DNA of 64,000 bases from Azospirillum rugosum (GCF_017876155.1 NZ_JAGINP010000014.1:62001-126000); one strand, 5' to 3'. Counted from the first letter of the stretch, positions 54,322 to 63,166 are shown. Numbers and translations are program-made. Notes: generated by a model from the sequence alone, not told the origin.

Positions 54322-55755
54322 ATGGCGACCGTATCCGAAGCACTCCTCCTGGCTTTCGACCTGCACAGCGCCGGACGCCTGGGCGACGCGGAAGACGTCT
54401 ACAGCCGCGTGCTGGATGCGGACCCCGAGAATCCGGATGCCCTTCATCTCTCCGGCATCCTGCTGGGCCAGACCGGGCGCCTGGAGGATGGGCTGGACCG
54501 CATCGGAAAGGCCATCGCCCGGCGTCCGGACTCCGCGGAGTTTCACGCCAACCATGGCAACCTGCTGCGCGCGGCCGGCCGTACGGACGCGGCCATGGAC
54601 GCCTACCGGCTGGCGCACTCTCTCGGTGCGCCGGACGCCGCCGGCATTCTGGTGGAGCTTCTTCGCGATCGCGGAGCCCACTGCCTGCAGGCAACGGATC
54701 CGGCCGGCGCCGAAGCGGCGTTCGAGGAGGCGTCGCGCTTGCGTCCCGACGATGCCGCCATCCTCGCCAGGCTGGGGGACGCCCGTTTCGACCAGGGGGC
54801 CTGGAGCGCGGCGTTTGCGGCGTATCGTGCCGCGTCCGTGCTGGTCCCGGACTCCTTCCTGATCCACTACAATCTTGGCATCGCCGCCTGCAACGCCGGT
54901 CGGATGGAGGCGGCGGCGACCATCTTCCGGCGGGCCTGCCTCCTCAAATCCGACCATTTGGAAGCGCGCGAATATCTGGCCGCGACGCTCTTCCACTGCG
55001 ATCGGCGCGAAGACGCGGCGCGCGAGGCCGGCGCCATCCTGTCCCGAAAGGCGTGGGATGCGCGGCAGGGCCGGCCGGCCAGTCCGGTTCCGCCGCTTGC
55101 CGCCCAGCCGCCGGCCGGCCGCAAGCGGCGGATCATCAGCTTCAGCCTGTGGGGAAGCGCTCCGCTCTACACGCACGGCGCGCTGGAGAATGTCCGTCTC
55201 GCGGCGGAGTTCTATCCCGGCTGGACTTGCCGCATCCATCACGACGACTCCGTTCCAGCCGCCGTCCTGGACGATCTGGCCGGCGCGGGGGCGGAACTGG
55301 TGTCCATGGAGCCCGGCAGCGGACCGACGCACGGCTTGTTCTGGCGCTTCCTCGTGTCCGACGACCCGACGGTCAGCCACTTCCTGTGCCGGGACGCCGA
55401 CTCCCGCCTGAACAGCCGGGAAAAGGCGGCGGTGGAGGCCTGGATCGCCTCAGACCTGCCCTTTCACGTCATGCGCGACCACGTCCTGCACACCGACCTG
55501 ATGCTGGCCGGCATGTGGGGCGGACGGGCCGGCGTCCTGCCTCCCATCGCGCCCCTGCTGCGCGAGGCTCCGCCGCCCGAGGACGGCCGCTTGCGGGATC
55601 AGCGCTTCCTCGGCCGCCATATTTGGCCGCTGATCGAGGACTGCTGCCTGGTGCACGACAGCGCGCACTCCGGGCATGGCCTGGCATTCCCCGACGTCGC
55701 CATCGACGCGCGGTTCGCCTTCACCCATGTGGGCGCGTGCGTCAAGGACGTCTGA
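54322..55755 (+). CDS. TPR protein with C-terminal glycosyltransferase-like domain
   Basis: 477 aa. N-terminal TPR units (AGRLGDAEDVYSRVLDADPE and others, about residues 10-270), then a domain starting KRRIISFSLWGSAPLYTHGA with a hexuronic/galactosyl-transferase-like pattern (CRDADSRLNSREKAAVEAWI, FHVMRDHVLHTDLMLAGMWG). Possible inverting transferase; substrate unknown. Starts about 50 bases after the previous gene and ends about 10 bases before the convergent nifQ. A longer alternative start at 54286 (TTG) exists. Confidence 0.75.
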   Translation: MATVSEALLLAFDLHSAGRLGDAEDVYSRVLDADPENPDALHLSGILLGQTGRLEDGLDRIGKAIARRPDSAEFHANHGNLLRAAGRTDAAMDAYRLAHSLGAPDAAGILVELLRDRGAHCLQATDPAGAEAAFEEASRLRPDDAAILARLGDARFDQGAWSAAFAAYRAASVLVPDSFLIHYNLGIAACNAGRMEAAATIFRRACLLKSDHLEAREYLAATLFHCDRREDAAREAGAILSRKAWDARQGRPASPVPPLAAQPPAGRKRRIISFSLWGSAPLYTHGALENVRLAAEFYPGWTCRIHHDDSVPAAVLDDLAGAGAELVSMEPGSGPTHGLFWRFLVSDDPTVSHFLCRDADSRLNSREKAAVEAWIASDLPFHVMRDHVLHTDLMLAGMWGGRAGVLPPIAPLLREAPPPEDGRLRDQRFLGRHIWPLIEDCCLVHDSAHSGHGLAFPDVAIDARFAFTHVGACVKDV

Positions 55756-55765
55756 AACGGGGAGG

Positions 55766-56356
55766 TCAGTCGCCCGCGCCGAAGCACACGGCCTCGGCGC
55801 CGCAGTCGCGGCACAGCGGGGCGCCGCAGGGGATCAGGCCGTCGCGGGCGCAGAGGAAGCGGTAGAGGAAGGTCTTCCACCGCGTGCCAGCGGCGTTCAG
55901 CACGGCCAGCGGATGGAAGTGGCGTTCGATCATGGCGGCGAGGTGGCGCGGGCCGTTGAGCCCCAGATCCTGCCACAGCTCGGCGCCGTCCAGGGCGGCG
56001 CGCGCGATCATCGCGGCCAGCCAGACCTCTTCGTCGGTGCCCTGCGAGCGGTGGGTGAGCAGCAGCTCGGCCAACTCGCGGAACTCGGCGTGCAGAGGGG
56101 CGGGCAGGGGAGCGGGCGAGGCTTCCACGACCGGCAGCCCATCCTGGAGCGCGCCGGGAAAATAGCGTTCGAGAAGGCGCGTGAAGGCCACGTCGGACAG
56201 GCCGAGCGCACCGACCCCGCCCGGCCAGCGGCGGGCCAGGATGCAGGCGAACAGGTGCCCGTCGAAGACGTTGCACCGGCCCTGCCGGTCGGTCAGCCAA
56301 CGGTAGAGCGCGGCGGTGTCGCCCGCCCCCGGCGGGGCGGAATGCAGGATGCCCAT
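55766..56356 (-). CDS. nifQ: NifQ, molybdenum delivery protein
   Basis: 196 aa. C-terminal signature C-x4-C-x2-C-x5-C is exact (CGAPLCRDCGAEAVC), and the family segment WKTFLYRFLCARDGLIPCGA precedes it. NifQ carries a Mo-Fe-S precursor to the NifEN/NifH machinery. Last gene of the nifE transcription unit, 27 bases after fdxB. Confidence 0.95.
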   Translation of the reverse strand: MGILHSAPPGAGDTAALYRWLTDRQGRCNVFDGHLFACILARRWPGGVGALGLSDVAFTRLLERYFPGALQDGLPVVEASPAPLPAPLHAEFRELAELLLTHRSQGTDEEVWLAAMIARAALDGAELWQDLGLNGPRHLAAMIERHFHPLAVLNAAGTRWKTFLYRFLCARDGLIPCGAPLCRDCGAEAVCFGAGD

Positions 56357-56383
56357 GGCGTCCTCCGGGGGCGGCGCAAGACG

Positions 56384-56677
56384 TCAGGCCGCCTGGGGCA
56401 GGTGGGAGATGCAGCTTTTGGAGCAGACCTTGCCGCAGCTCTCGCAGCCGATGCAGTTGCCGGCGTTCTTGACGCTCATGACCTTCTTCTCGGCCTCGTC
56501 GTCGAAGGCGTCGACGATGTCGCCGTCCTCGGTGATGCCGATCAGTTCCAGCACGTCGCGACCGCACACCTTGAAGCAGCGGCCACAGCCGATGCACAGC
56601 TTCTGGTCGACGCTTTCCACGAATTTCGGCGTCCAGGCGGCGCCGCCGCGGGTGGTGCCGGTCACGAACTCAGCCAT
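56384..56677 (-). CDS. fdxB: Ferredoxin III, nif-specific (2[4Fe-4S])
   Basis: 97 aa. Two cluster motifs: CIGCGRCFKVCGRDV and CIGCESCGKVCSKSC. Between them is an acidic insert (DDEAEKKVMSVKNAGN) typical of nif FdxB. It probably supplies electrons to nitrogenase or to cofactor assembly. Located between the DUF683 gene and nifQ. Confidence 0.95.
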   Translation of the reverse strand: MAEFVTGTTRGGAAWTPKFVESVDQKLCIGCGRCFKVCGRDVLELIGITEDGDIVDAFDDEAEKKVMSVKNAGNCIGCESCGKVCSKSCISHLPQAA

Positions 56678-56735
56678 CGTCTTCTCCTCATGCCATCAGG
56701 GTGTTGTTGGGGCGATTGTTGTTGGGAAAAGGTGG

Positions 56736-56939
56736 TCAGGACGCCTTTTCCAGCGCCTTCAGCTCGGCGCGCTTCTCGGTCAGGGTCTTGTAGGCATCAA
56801 AGGTTTCCTGGGCGACCTGGAGGATGGACTGCCAGTTCTGCGGCAGCTCTTCCGACAGGTCGTGCAGGTCCATCTTCTTCTGCGTGGCCCGGGCGTTGAG
56901 CTTCTTGACCTCGTCCTTCAGGCTGTCGATGTCGCTCAT
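56736..56939 (-). CDS. Small nif-linked protein, DUF683 (CCE_0567) family
   Basis: 67 aa, helical coiled-coil protein with DSLKDEVKKLNARATQKKMD and ELPQNWQSILQVAQETFDAY. The family occurs only in nif clusters next to nifX and is sometimes called orf5/nafY-associated; its biochemical role is not settled. Confidence 0.9.
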   Translation of the reverse strand: MSDIDSLKDEVKKLNARATQKKMDLHDLSEELPQNWQSILQVAQETFDAYKTLTEKRAELKALEKAS

Positions 56940-56949
56940 GTCCGAAACC

Positions 56950-57423
56950 TCACAGATCGGCGACTTCGGGGAACTTGCGGATCAGCGCGACCGCCTCGCC
57001 GACGATCTTCGCGCCGTCGGCGGCCAGCTTCTCCACCGACGGGAAGCCGAAGCGGTGCACGTCGCGCAGGTGCTTCGACACCACCACCAGGCGGCCGGTG
57101 GTCAGCACCATGCGGCCGAAGCCCTCGTGGCTCATCTTCATGATGGGGGAGGCGATGAGGCCGGTCTGCTTCTCCACCGTGATGCCCACGGCCTTGTAGA
57201 AAAGCTCCAGCCGCCACAGCGTATCGGGGTCCGGGTCGCCCATGATCGGGATGGCGGCGCGGGCCTCCTTGTCCAGGATGAAGGGGGCGAGGAGCTGCTC
57301 GTCGCTCTTGCCTTCCCAGGCGCCGTAGCTGTCCTCGGCGCGGAACAGCATGACCAGGACCTTCAGGAACTCTTGTGCGAGATCCGTCTCGGCGGCGGGG
57401 GCGGCGGTCGCGGTGTCCGTCAT
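56950..57423 (-). CDS. NifX-associated protein (DUF269)
   Basis: 157 aa. DUF269 sequence FLKVLVMLFRAEDSYGAWEG, the central FYKAVGITVEKQTGLIASPI and the C-terminal LRDVHRFGFPSVEKLAADG. Conserved partner of nifX in FeMo-co biosynthesis clusters (orf3 in A. brasilense literature). Starts 4 bases after the nifX stop codon. Confidence 0.92.
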   Translation of the reverse strand: MTDTATAAPAAETDLAQEFLKVLVMLFRAEDSYGAWEGKSDEQLLAPFILDKEARAAIPIMGDPDPDTLWRLELFYKAVGITVEKQTGLIASPIMKMSHEGFGRMVLTTGRLVVVSKHLRDVHRFGFPSVEKLAADGAKIVGEAVALIRKFPEVADL

Positions 57424-57427
57424 GGTC

Positions 57428-57844
57428 TCAATCCTCCTCGTCGAACGCGAATTCGCCGAAGCGTTCCTCGGCGGGCTGGCCGGCGTTCAGCGCCTTGCGC
57501 AGCCAGGGCGGCGGGTTGCCGTTGATGGTCTCGACCAGGCGGTCGAGCAGGACGGGGATGCTCTCGGTGGCCTCCACCTTCACGGGGTGGATCTTCTTCG
57601 CGACGACGCGCGCGGCGGCGGAGGCGCCGATGGCCGACAGGTAGACGATCGCGACGTCGGACAGCGCCTCCAGCTTCGGCAGCAGCTTGTCCTCGTTGCC
57701 GTCCTCGAACATCGAGCCGCCGAACTGCAGGGTCTCCACCATCCGGTGGCCGGCCTTGTCGACCTCGTAGACCACGATGTTCTTGGCCCATCCGAAATGC
57801 GCATCGACGTGCTGCATGTCCTGGGTGCAGAAAGCGACCTTCAT
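57428..57844 (-). CDS. nifX: NifX, NifB-co/FeMo-co precursor carrier
   Basis: 138 aa. Dinitrogenase iron-molybdenum cofactor-binding fold: VAFCTQDMQHVDAHFGWAKN and VYLSAIGASAAARVVAKKIH. AGGAGG 4 bases upstream fixes the start at 57844. NifX holds VK-cluster/NifB-co during transfer to NifEN. It follows nifN by about 47 bases. Confidence 0.95.
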   Translation of the reverse strand: MKVAFCTQDMQHVDAHFGWAKNIVVYEVDKAGHRMVETLQFGGSMFEDGNEDKLLPKLEALSDVAIVYLSAIGASAAARVVAKKIHPVKVEATESIPVLLDRLVETINGNPPPWLRKALNAGQPAEERFGEFAFDEED

Positions 57845-57891
57845 GAATCCTCCTTTTCGGGGCCGGCCGGGGTCGGCCGTGTCCACCAAAC

Positions 57892-59301
57892 TCAGCCGGC
57901 GCTGCATCCGCATGATCCGCCCCCGCAGTGATGGCCTTCGTCATGCTGTCCGGACCCGTGCCCAGCGCCGCGCCCATGCCCCGGCCCATGCTCGTCGTGG
58001 TCCATCTCGCGGGACAGGAACAGGTTGCCGATCTCGCACAGAAGCTCGCGGCTGCCGCGGTAGCCGACGGACACCTTCAGGCCGGCGCCCAGCCGGTCGA
58101 ACATCGGAAGGCCCATGCGGTGCAGCGGCACGCCGATGCGCGCCGCCCCCATGCGGCCGTGCGAGTTCGACACGATCAGGTCGGCCTCGCGCGCCAGAGT
58201 CTCGACATCGGAATGGTCGCCGACCATCACCGTGGCGGCGCGCAGCTTTTCCAGAACCGCGGTCTGGGTGGGCGACACGGCGGCGATCACCTCCGCGCCC
58301 AGATCGGCGAGGAAGCTGGTGACGGCGTAGAGCAGGTCCGGCTCCAGCGCGACGGCGATGCGCTTGCGGCTGAAGAAGAAGTGCCCGTCCAGCATGGCGT
58401 CCACCAGCGCCTCCCGCTGGCGGCGCAGCCGCGCCGGCACCGGGCGACCGGACAGCTCCGACAGGGTCTTGACCAGCCGGTCCGATGCCTCCAGCCCGGT
58501 CAGCCGGTCGAAGAAGATGGAGCGGACGTCGGTCTTCAGCTCCAGCGCCGCGGCGGCCACCTTCATGTGCTCGCCGACCACCAGCGTCGCCTCCGACGCG
58601 CCCATGGCGGCGATTTGCTCCACCGTCACGCCGCCCAGCGAGGTGGCGGTGAAGTCGTCCGGCTGGCGGCCGGACATGGACAGCGACAGGTCCGGCAGGA
58701 AGATCGGCGTCAGGCCGAAGCCTTCGATGATGTCGCGCAGCTCCTCCACGTCGCCGGGCGACAGGTGGCAGCCGGCCAGCACGTTGACCTGGCCCTTCAC
58801 CGTCGCGGCGGCGGGCTCGACCACCTCCTCCACGATGCCGGTCACGGCGGCGGCGAAGCCGTCCTCGAAGCCGCCGATGAAGTCCGGCGTGTTGGCGAAG
58901 ACCAGCTTCAGGTCGGCCAGCATCGGGTTGCGCTGGCGGAAGCTGTTGTACTGGCCGCCCATGTCCTCGCCCTTCGTCTCGGTGACGCCGGTGGTGGCGA
59001 CGCCGATCAGGGCGGGCTTGTTACGCTCGGCGATGGTGCGGATCGCCTGCTCCAGGTTGTCGTAGCCGCCGAGGATGGTGGACACCTGGTCCATGGCGGT
59101 GGTCTGGAGCGGGATCGCCTCGCGGAAATGGCGGACCAGCAGGACCAGCCCGAAGGCGGTGCAGCCTTGGCTCCCGTGGAACAGCGGCATGCAGCGGTCG
59201 ACGCCGAGGTAGGCGAGTGCCGCGCCCAGCGGCTGGCTCATCTTCAGCGGGTTGGTGGAGGCCGCCTTGGTGGAGTGGGGGAAGCGCTGGATGTTGCCCA
59301 T
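57892..59301 (-). CDS. nifN: NifN, FeMo-co scaffold subunit with His/Cys-rich tail
   Basis: 469 aa. Nitrogenase component 1-type protein: NPLKMSQPLGAALAYLG, MPLFHGSQGCTAFGLVLLVR, GVATTGVTETKGEDMGGQY. NifN pairs with NifE as the tetramer on which FeMo-co matures. The last 35 residues form an extra tail with seven His and three Cys (HDEHGPGHGRGAGHG, then HHCGGGSCGCSAG), which could bind metal. Starts 3 bases after the nifE stop codon. Confidence 0.95.
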   Translation of the reverse strand: MGNIQRFPHSTKAASTNPLKMSQPLGAALAYLGVDRCMPLFHGSQGCTAFGLVLLVRHFREAIPLQTTAMDQVSTILGGYDNLEQAIRTIAERNKPALIGVATTGVTETKGEDMGGQYNSFRQRNPMLADLKLVFANTPDFIGGFEDGFAAAVTGIVEEVVEPAAATVKGQVNVLAGCHLSPGDVEELRDIIEGFGLTPIFLPDLSLSMSGRQPDDFTATSLGGVTVEQIAAMGASEATLVVGEHMKVAAAALELKTDVRSIFFDRLTGLEASDRLVKTLSELSGRPVPARLRRQREALVDAMLDGHFFFSRKRIAVALEPDLLYAVTSFLADLGAEVIAAVSPTQTAVLEKLRAATVMVGDHSDVETLAREADLIVSNSHGRMGAARIGVPLHRMGLPMFDRLGAGLKVSVGYRGSRELLCEIGNLFLSREMDHDEHGPGHGRGAGHGSGQHDEGHHCGGGSCGCSAG

Positions 59302-59304
59302 GGC

Positions 59305-60681
59305 TCAAGCCTCCCAGGGCGCAGCAAGCCGAACCTGCCGCCAGATCGGGTTGGACAGCGTCTTGTCGATTTCCTCGCACAGGTTGACGATGCCGTCGTA
59401 GCCCGCATAGGCGTGGTGGCGTTCCTGGTTCAGGTCGAGCCATGGAACCTTGGCCTTCAGCGCGATGAACTGCGACCGGCCGCCGGACATCATGATGTCG
59501 GCCTCGCTGTCCTTCAGCATCTTGTAGATGTCGCGGGGCTTCAGGTCGTCCCACTGGTGGAACTCCTCCCCCTTCATCTTCTTGATGCGTTCCTTGTCCT
59601 CCTTGGTGGACTTCTTGGTGGAGGTGCCGACGATCGTCAGGCCGGCGCCTTCCAGGGCGCTGACCATCGACCAGCTCTTCACGCCGCCGGTGAACAGCAG
59701 GACGCGCTTGCCGTCGAAGCGCGGCTTGTACGGCTCCAGCCGCCGCCAGACGCGGCTTTCCTCGCGGGCGATGACGCCCTCGGTGCGGTCGATGATGGCC
59801 TTGTCGGCGCCGCGCTCCACCAGCATGCGGGCCATGGTGCGCAGCGTGTCCGACATGTCCGACACGCCGTAGAAGGAGCCCTCGAAATAGGGGATGCCCC
59901 AGCGCTCCTGCATCTTGCGGCCGATGTTCACCAGCGCCTGGGAGCAGACCACCATGGTCAGCCGCGCGCGGTGCGCCTGGGCCACCTCGTTGTAGCGGCC
60001 GTCGCCGGAGATGCAGGACAGGATGCGGATGCCGATTTCGTCCAGCAGCGGCTTCACCAGCCACAGCTCGCCGGCGAGGTTGTATTCGCCGACGATGCAG
60101 ATGTCGGTCGGGGTCGTCACCTCCGGCTCCACCGTGCCGATGACGTGGTCGAGCAGCGCCTCGCCGGCCATCTTGTTGCCGAGATTCTTCGACCCGACGA
60201 AGCCCGGCGCCATCACCGGGATCACCGGCTTGCCCAGCTTCTTCGCGGCGAACTTGCAGACCGCCTCGATGTCGTCGCCGATCATCGCCGGCACGCAGGT
60301 CTGGTAGACGAAGACGGCCGGCGGATCGTACTGCTGCACGACCTCGCGGATGGCGCGGTAGAGCTTCTTCTCGCCGCCGTGGACGATGTCGAGTTCGGAC
60401 AGGTCGGTGGTGAAGCCCGTGCGGTAGAGCTGCGGGCCCGAGGACTTGGTCCCGCGGTTGTCCCAGCTGTTGCCCAGGCAGGCGATCGGCCCGTGCACGA
60501 GGTGGGCGGCGTCGGCAATCGGTTGCAGCACGATCATCGCGCCGTCGTAGGCGCAGCCGCCGGCCGCCGCACCCGGCTTCAGGGCCTTGGAGCAGCCCTT
60601 CTTCCGTTCCTTGTCGGACTTGGCTTGGTTGGTGGCGCAACCCGGCTCGTTGAAGACGTCCTGGAGCTTTTCCTGGAGCAT
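59305..60681 (-). CDS. nifE: NifE, FeMo-co scaffold subunit
   Basis: 458 aa. Start at 60681 with GGAGAAGG upstream. Contains NifE-type cysteines (NEPGCATNQ, RKKGCSKALKPGAAAGGCAY), the glycine-rich PIACLGNSWDNRGTKSSGPQ and the C-terminal MMSGGRSQFIALKAKVPWLD. Forms the scaffold with NifN. First gene of nifENX-orf-orf-fdxB-nifQ, downstream of a sigma-54 promoter. Confidence 0.96.
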   Translation of the reverse strand: MLQEKLQDVFNEPGCATNQAKSDKERKKGCSKALKPGAAAGGCAYDGAMIVLQPIADAAHLVHGPIACLGNSWDNRGTKSSGPQLYRTGFTTDLSELDIVHGGEKKLYRAIREVVQQYDPPAVFVYQTCVPAMIGDDIEAVCKFAAKKLGKPVIPVMAPGFVGSKNLGNKMAGEALLDHVIGTVEPEVTTPTDICIVGEYNLAGELWLVKPLLDEIGIRILSCISGDGRYNEVAQAHRARLTMVVCSQALVNIGRKMQERWGIPYFEGSFYGVSDMSDTLRTMARMLVERGADKAIIDRTEGVIAREESRVWRRLEPYKPRFDGKRVLLFTGGVKSWSMVSALEGAGLTIVGTSTKKSTKEDKERIKKMKGEEFHQWDDLKPRDIYKMLKDSEADIMMSGGRSQFIALKAKVPWLDLNQERHHAYAGYDGIVNLCEEIDKTLSNPIWRQVRLAAPWEA

Positions 60682-60730
60682 GACCTTCTCCTGCCCATGG
60701 CCGACATCGGCGCGTGTGGAGCGGTCATAT

Positions 60731-60745
60731 GCAGGGCTCGTGCCA
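60731..60745 (-). promoter_or_regulatory. Sigma-54 (-24/-12) promoter of nifE
   Basis: On the minus strand TGGCACGAGCCCTGC: perfect -24 box, and CTGC instead of TTGC at -12. It lies about 50 bases upstream of the nifE ATG. Confidence 0.85.
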
Positions 60746-60790
60746 GCGTCTAACGCCTTGATCGGAAAAGATTGTCCGGTCGGGGCGCGC

Positions 60791-60806
60791 TGTGCGATAG
60801 CTGACA
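60791..60806. promoter_or_regulatory. NifA upstream activator site 1 for nifE
   Basis: TGT-GCGATAGCTG-ACA, centred about 65 bases upstream of the -12 element. Confidence 0.8.
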
Positions 60807-60818
60807 ATCGAAGGATTT

Positions 60819-60834
60819 TGTCGGGTGTCGGACA
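60819..60834. promoter_or_regulatory. NifA upstream activator site 2 for nifE
   Basis: TGT-CGGGTGTCGG-ACA, 28 bases beyond site 1. It lies just past the 3' end of the rrf2-type gene. Confidence 0.8.
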
Positions 60835-60854
60835 CGTTGCGGTCCGCCTAGGTG

Positions 60855-61385
60855 TCAGCGGGCGCGCGGCGTCCGGCCGGGGGAGCGGGCGCCGATCCGG
60901 TCGTCCATCCAGGCGCGCACCGCGTCGTTGAACTCGGCCGGCGCCTTCCGGCCGAAGCGCCGGCCGACGCCGCCCAGCGTCTCCTGCGCCAGCGCCTCGC
61001 GCATCGCCTTCTCGGCGGTCAGCATCACCGCGTGCACGGCGCAGACGCCCGACGTCGCCCAGGACGGTGGCCGTTCCCCGAAGACCGCGCAGCGGCCGCG
61101 GATTTCCTGGCAATCGAACAGCGGCTTGTCGCCTTCGATGGCGTCGACGACGTCGAGGAAGGTGATCGCGTCCGCCGGCTTGGCCAGCCGGTAGCCGCCG
61201 CGCACCCCTTCGCTGGCCGCGACGATGCCCGCCTTCTCCAGCTTGGGGAAGATCTTGGCGAGGAAGGAGGGGGAGACGCCCTGCAACTCCGCAAGGTCGC
61301 GGCTGCTGAGCGGCGTGTCGCCCGAGGAGACGAGCCAAAGCAGGCAATGGATCGCGTATTCGACGCTTGCGGTGATGTGTGCCAT
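60855..61385 (-). CDS. Rrf2-family regulator between nifK and nifE
   Basis: 176 aa. N-terminal winged helix (YAIHCLLWLVSSGDTPLSSR, GVSPSFLAKIFPKLEKAGIV, GVRGGYRLAKP). Three cysteines in the loop (DCQEIRGRCAV and SGVCAVH) match the position of the Fe-S ligands in IscR/NsrR, so a cluster-sensing regulator is likely; the target is unknown. Start 61385 is chosen on family alignment; the ribosome site is weak. Same strand as the nif genes, after the nifK terminator. Confidence 0.85.
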   Translation of the reverse strand: MAHITASVEYAIHCLLWLVSSGDTPLSSRDLAELQGVSPSFLAKIFPKLEKAGIVAASEGVRGGYRLAKPADAITFLDVVDAIEGDKPLFDCQEIRGRCAVFGERPPSWATSGVCAVHAVMLTAEKAMREALAQETLGGVGRRFGRKAPAEFNDAVRAWMDDRIGARSPGRTPRAR

Positions 61386-61463
61386 GACGCGACGTGCGGT
61401 ATGCCCTAGCGGCGGGTTCGACAACACAGACTATAGTAGTCCGCGTTGACCGGCGCAAAGGCG

Positions 61464-61500
61464 AAAAGCCGGAGCCTGCCTTGCGGCGGACTCCGGCTTT
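61464..61500 (-). terminator. Terminator after nifK
   Basis: AAAGCCGGAG and CTCCGGCTTT flank a loop that itself pairs weakly. It is about 75 bases after the nifK stop and symmetrical enough to work in both directions. Confidence 0.75.
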
Positions 61501-61575
61501 CCGGGGAAGCGGTTGGGACGGGGGGATGGAAGCCCCGACCCAACCGGGAACCTGCGATCCGGGAAAACCCCGCGA

Positions 61576-63141
61576 TCAGCGGATCAGGTCGAACGAGTAG
61601 TCGGTCTGGCCAACGATGTTGGTGTTGGCGTCGATGTCCTCGAAGATCCGGTCCAGGATGCGCACCAGCACGTTCAGCGCGCCCTGGTAGCCCCAGGTCG
61701 GATAACGGTGGTGGTGGTGGCGGTCGAAGATCGGGTAGGTCAGGCGGATCAGCGGAACCTTGGTGTCGCGCTCCAGATACTTGCCGTAGCTGTTGCCGAT
61801 GATGTAGTCGACCTTGTCGGTGAAGATCAGCGAGCGGAGGTGCCAGAGGTCCTTGCCGCCGTAGGCCTTGCCCGACTTGCCGAACGGCGAAGCGTCCAGG
61901 GCCTTCTGAACCTGCTTCTCCCACTTCTTCGAGCCGGAGGTGGACAGGATGTGCACCGGCTCGGCGCCCAGCTCCAGCAGGAACTTGGTCATGCCCAGGC
62001 AGAAGTCCGGGTCGCCGTACACGGCGAAGCGCTTGCCGTGCAGGTGGGTGTGGCTGTCGCCGATGGCGTCGACCAGGCGGCCGCGCTCCAGCTTCAGCTC
62101 GGCCGGGACCGGCTTGCCCGACAGCTCCGACAGCTTCAGGAGAAGCTCGTCGGTCGCCGCAACACCCATCGGGTAGTTGAACTTGGCGACGTCCTGGCCC
62201 TTCTCCTTGATGAACTGCAGGGACTGCGGGGTGCAGTATTCCTGCATGGAGATGGTGGCCTTGGCGTGGACGGCCTCCTTGGTGGCCTCCAGCGTCGTGC
62301 CGCCGTCATACATGCGGTACTCGCCGTCCATCGGGGTGTCGAAGTTGTCCGACACGTCCGACAGGATGGTCATGTCGATGCCGAACAGGCCGGCGATACG
62401 CTTCAGCTCGCGGTTGTTGCCGACCGCATAGCCGTCGAAGCCCGGGATCAGGTTGATCGACGCGTTCTTCGGGGTGTCGTAGTTCTCCGACGTGCCCCAG
62501 AAGTGCGTGAGGACGCCCTTGATCATGTTGTCGTAGCCGACGATGTGGCTGCCGACGAAGGCCGGGGTGTGCGCGAAGGGGACCGGGAAGTCCTGCGGGA
62601 CGCTGTCCTTGTTCTTCGCGTTCTGGATGAAGCCCTGCAGGTCGTCGCCGATGACTTCGGCCATGCAGGTGGTCAGCACGGCGATCATCTTCGGCTTGTA
62701 CAGCTCGTAGGCGTTCGCCAGGCCGTCGATCATGTTGTTCAGGCCGCCGAACACCGCCGCGTCTTCCGTCATCGACGAGGAGACCGCGGAGTTCGGCTCC
62801 TTGAAGTGGCGGGTCAGGTGCGTGCGGTAGTAGGCGACGCAGCCCTGCGAGCCATGGACGAAGGGCAGGGTGCCCTCGAAGCCCTGGGCCGCGAACATCG
62901 CGCCGATCGGCTGGCAGGCCTTCGTCGGGTTGATGACGACCGCCTCACGGGCGAAGTTCTTTTCCTTGTACTCTTCCGACTTGGTCCACTCGGAAACCCG
63001 GGCGACCTCCTCGTCGGAGTGGCCGTACTCGAACTCCGCCTTCTTGCGCTCGAACATCTCCTTGTATTCCGGCTGGCGGAACAGCGTGAAGTGGTCGAGA
63101 ACCTTGTCGGCGCTCTGGGAAACGGGGTGGGACATCGTCAA
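61576..63141 (-). CDS. nifK: Nitrogenase MoFe protein beta subunit
   Basis: 521 aa, normal length. P-cluster cysteines are seen at about C76 (NPTKACQPIGAM), C101 (FVHGSQGCVAYYRTH) and C159 (VLTTCMAEVIGDD). The C-terminus SYGKYLERDTKVPLIRLTYP is intact. With NifD it forms the alpha2beta2 dinitrogenase. It starts 25 bases after the nifD stop codon and ends at a terminator before the rrf2 gene. Confidence 0.98.
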   Translation of the reverse strand: MTMSHPVSQSADKVLDHFTLFRQPEYKEMFERKKAEFEYGHSDEEVARVSEWTKSEEYKEKNFAREAVVINPTKACQPIGAMFAAQGFEGTLPFVHGSQGCVAYYRTHLTRHFKEPNSAVSSSMTEDAAVFGGLNNMIDGLANAYELYKPKMIAVLTTCMAEVIGDDLQGFIQNAKNKDSVPQDFPVPFAHTPAFVGSHIVGYDNMIKGVLTHFWGTSENYDTPKNASINLIPGFDGYAVGNNRELKRIAGLFGIDMTILSDVSDNFDTPMDGEYRMYDGGTTLEATKEAVHAKATISMQEYCTPQSLQFIKEKGQDVAKFNYPMGVAATDELLLKLSELSGKPVPAELKLERGRLVDAIGDSHTHLHGKRFAVYGDPDFCLGMTKFLLELGAEPVHILSTSGSKKWEKQVQKALDASPFGKSGKAYGGKDLWHLRSLIFTDKVDYIIGNSYGKYLERDTKVPLIRLTYPIFDRHHHHRYPTWGYQGALNVLVRILDRIFEDIDANTNIVGQTDYSFDLIR

Positions 63142-63166
63142 TACTCCTATCTTCCAGAGGCCGTGA

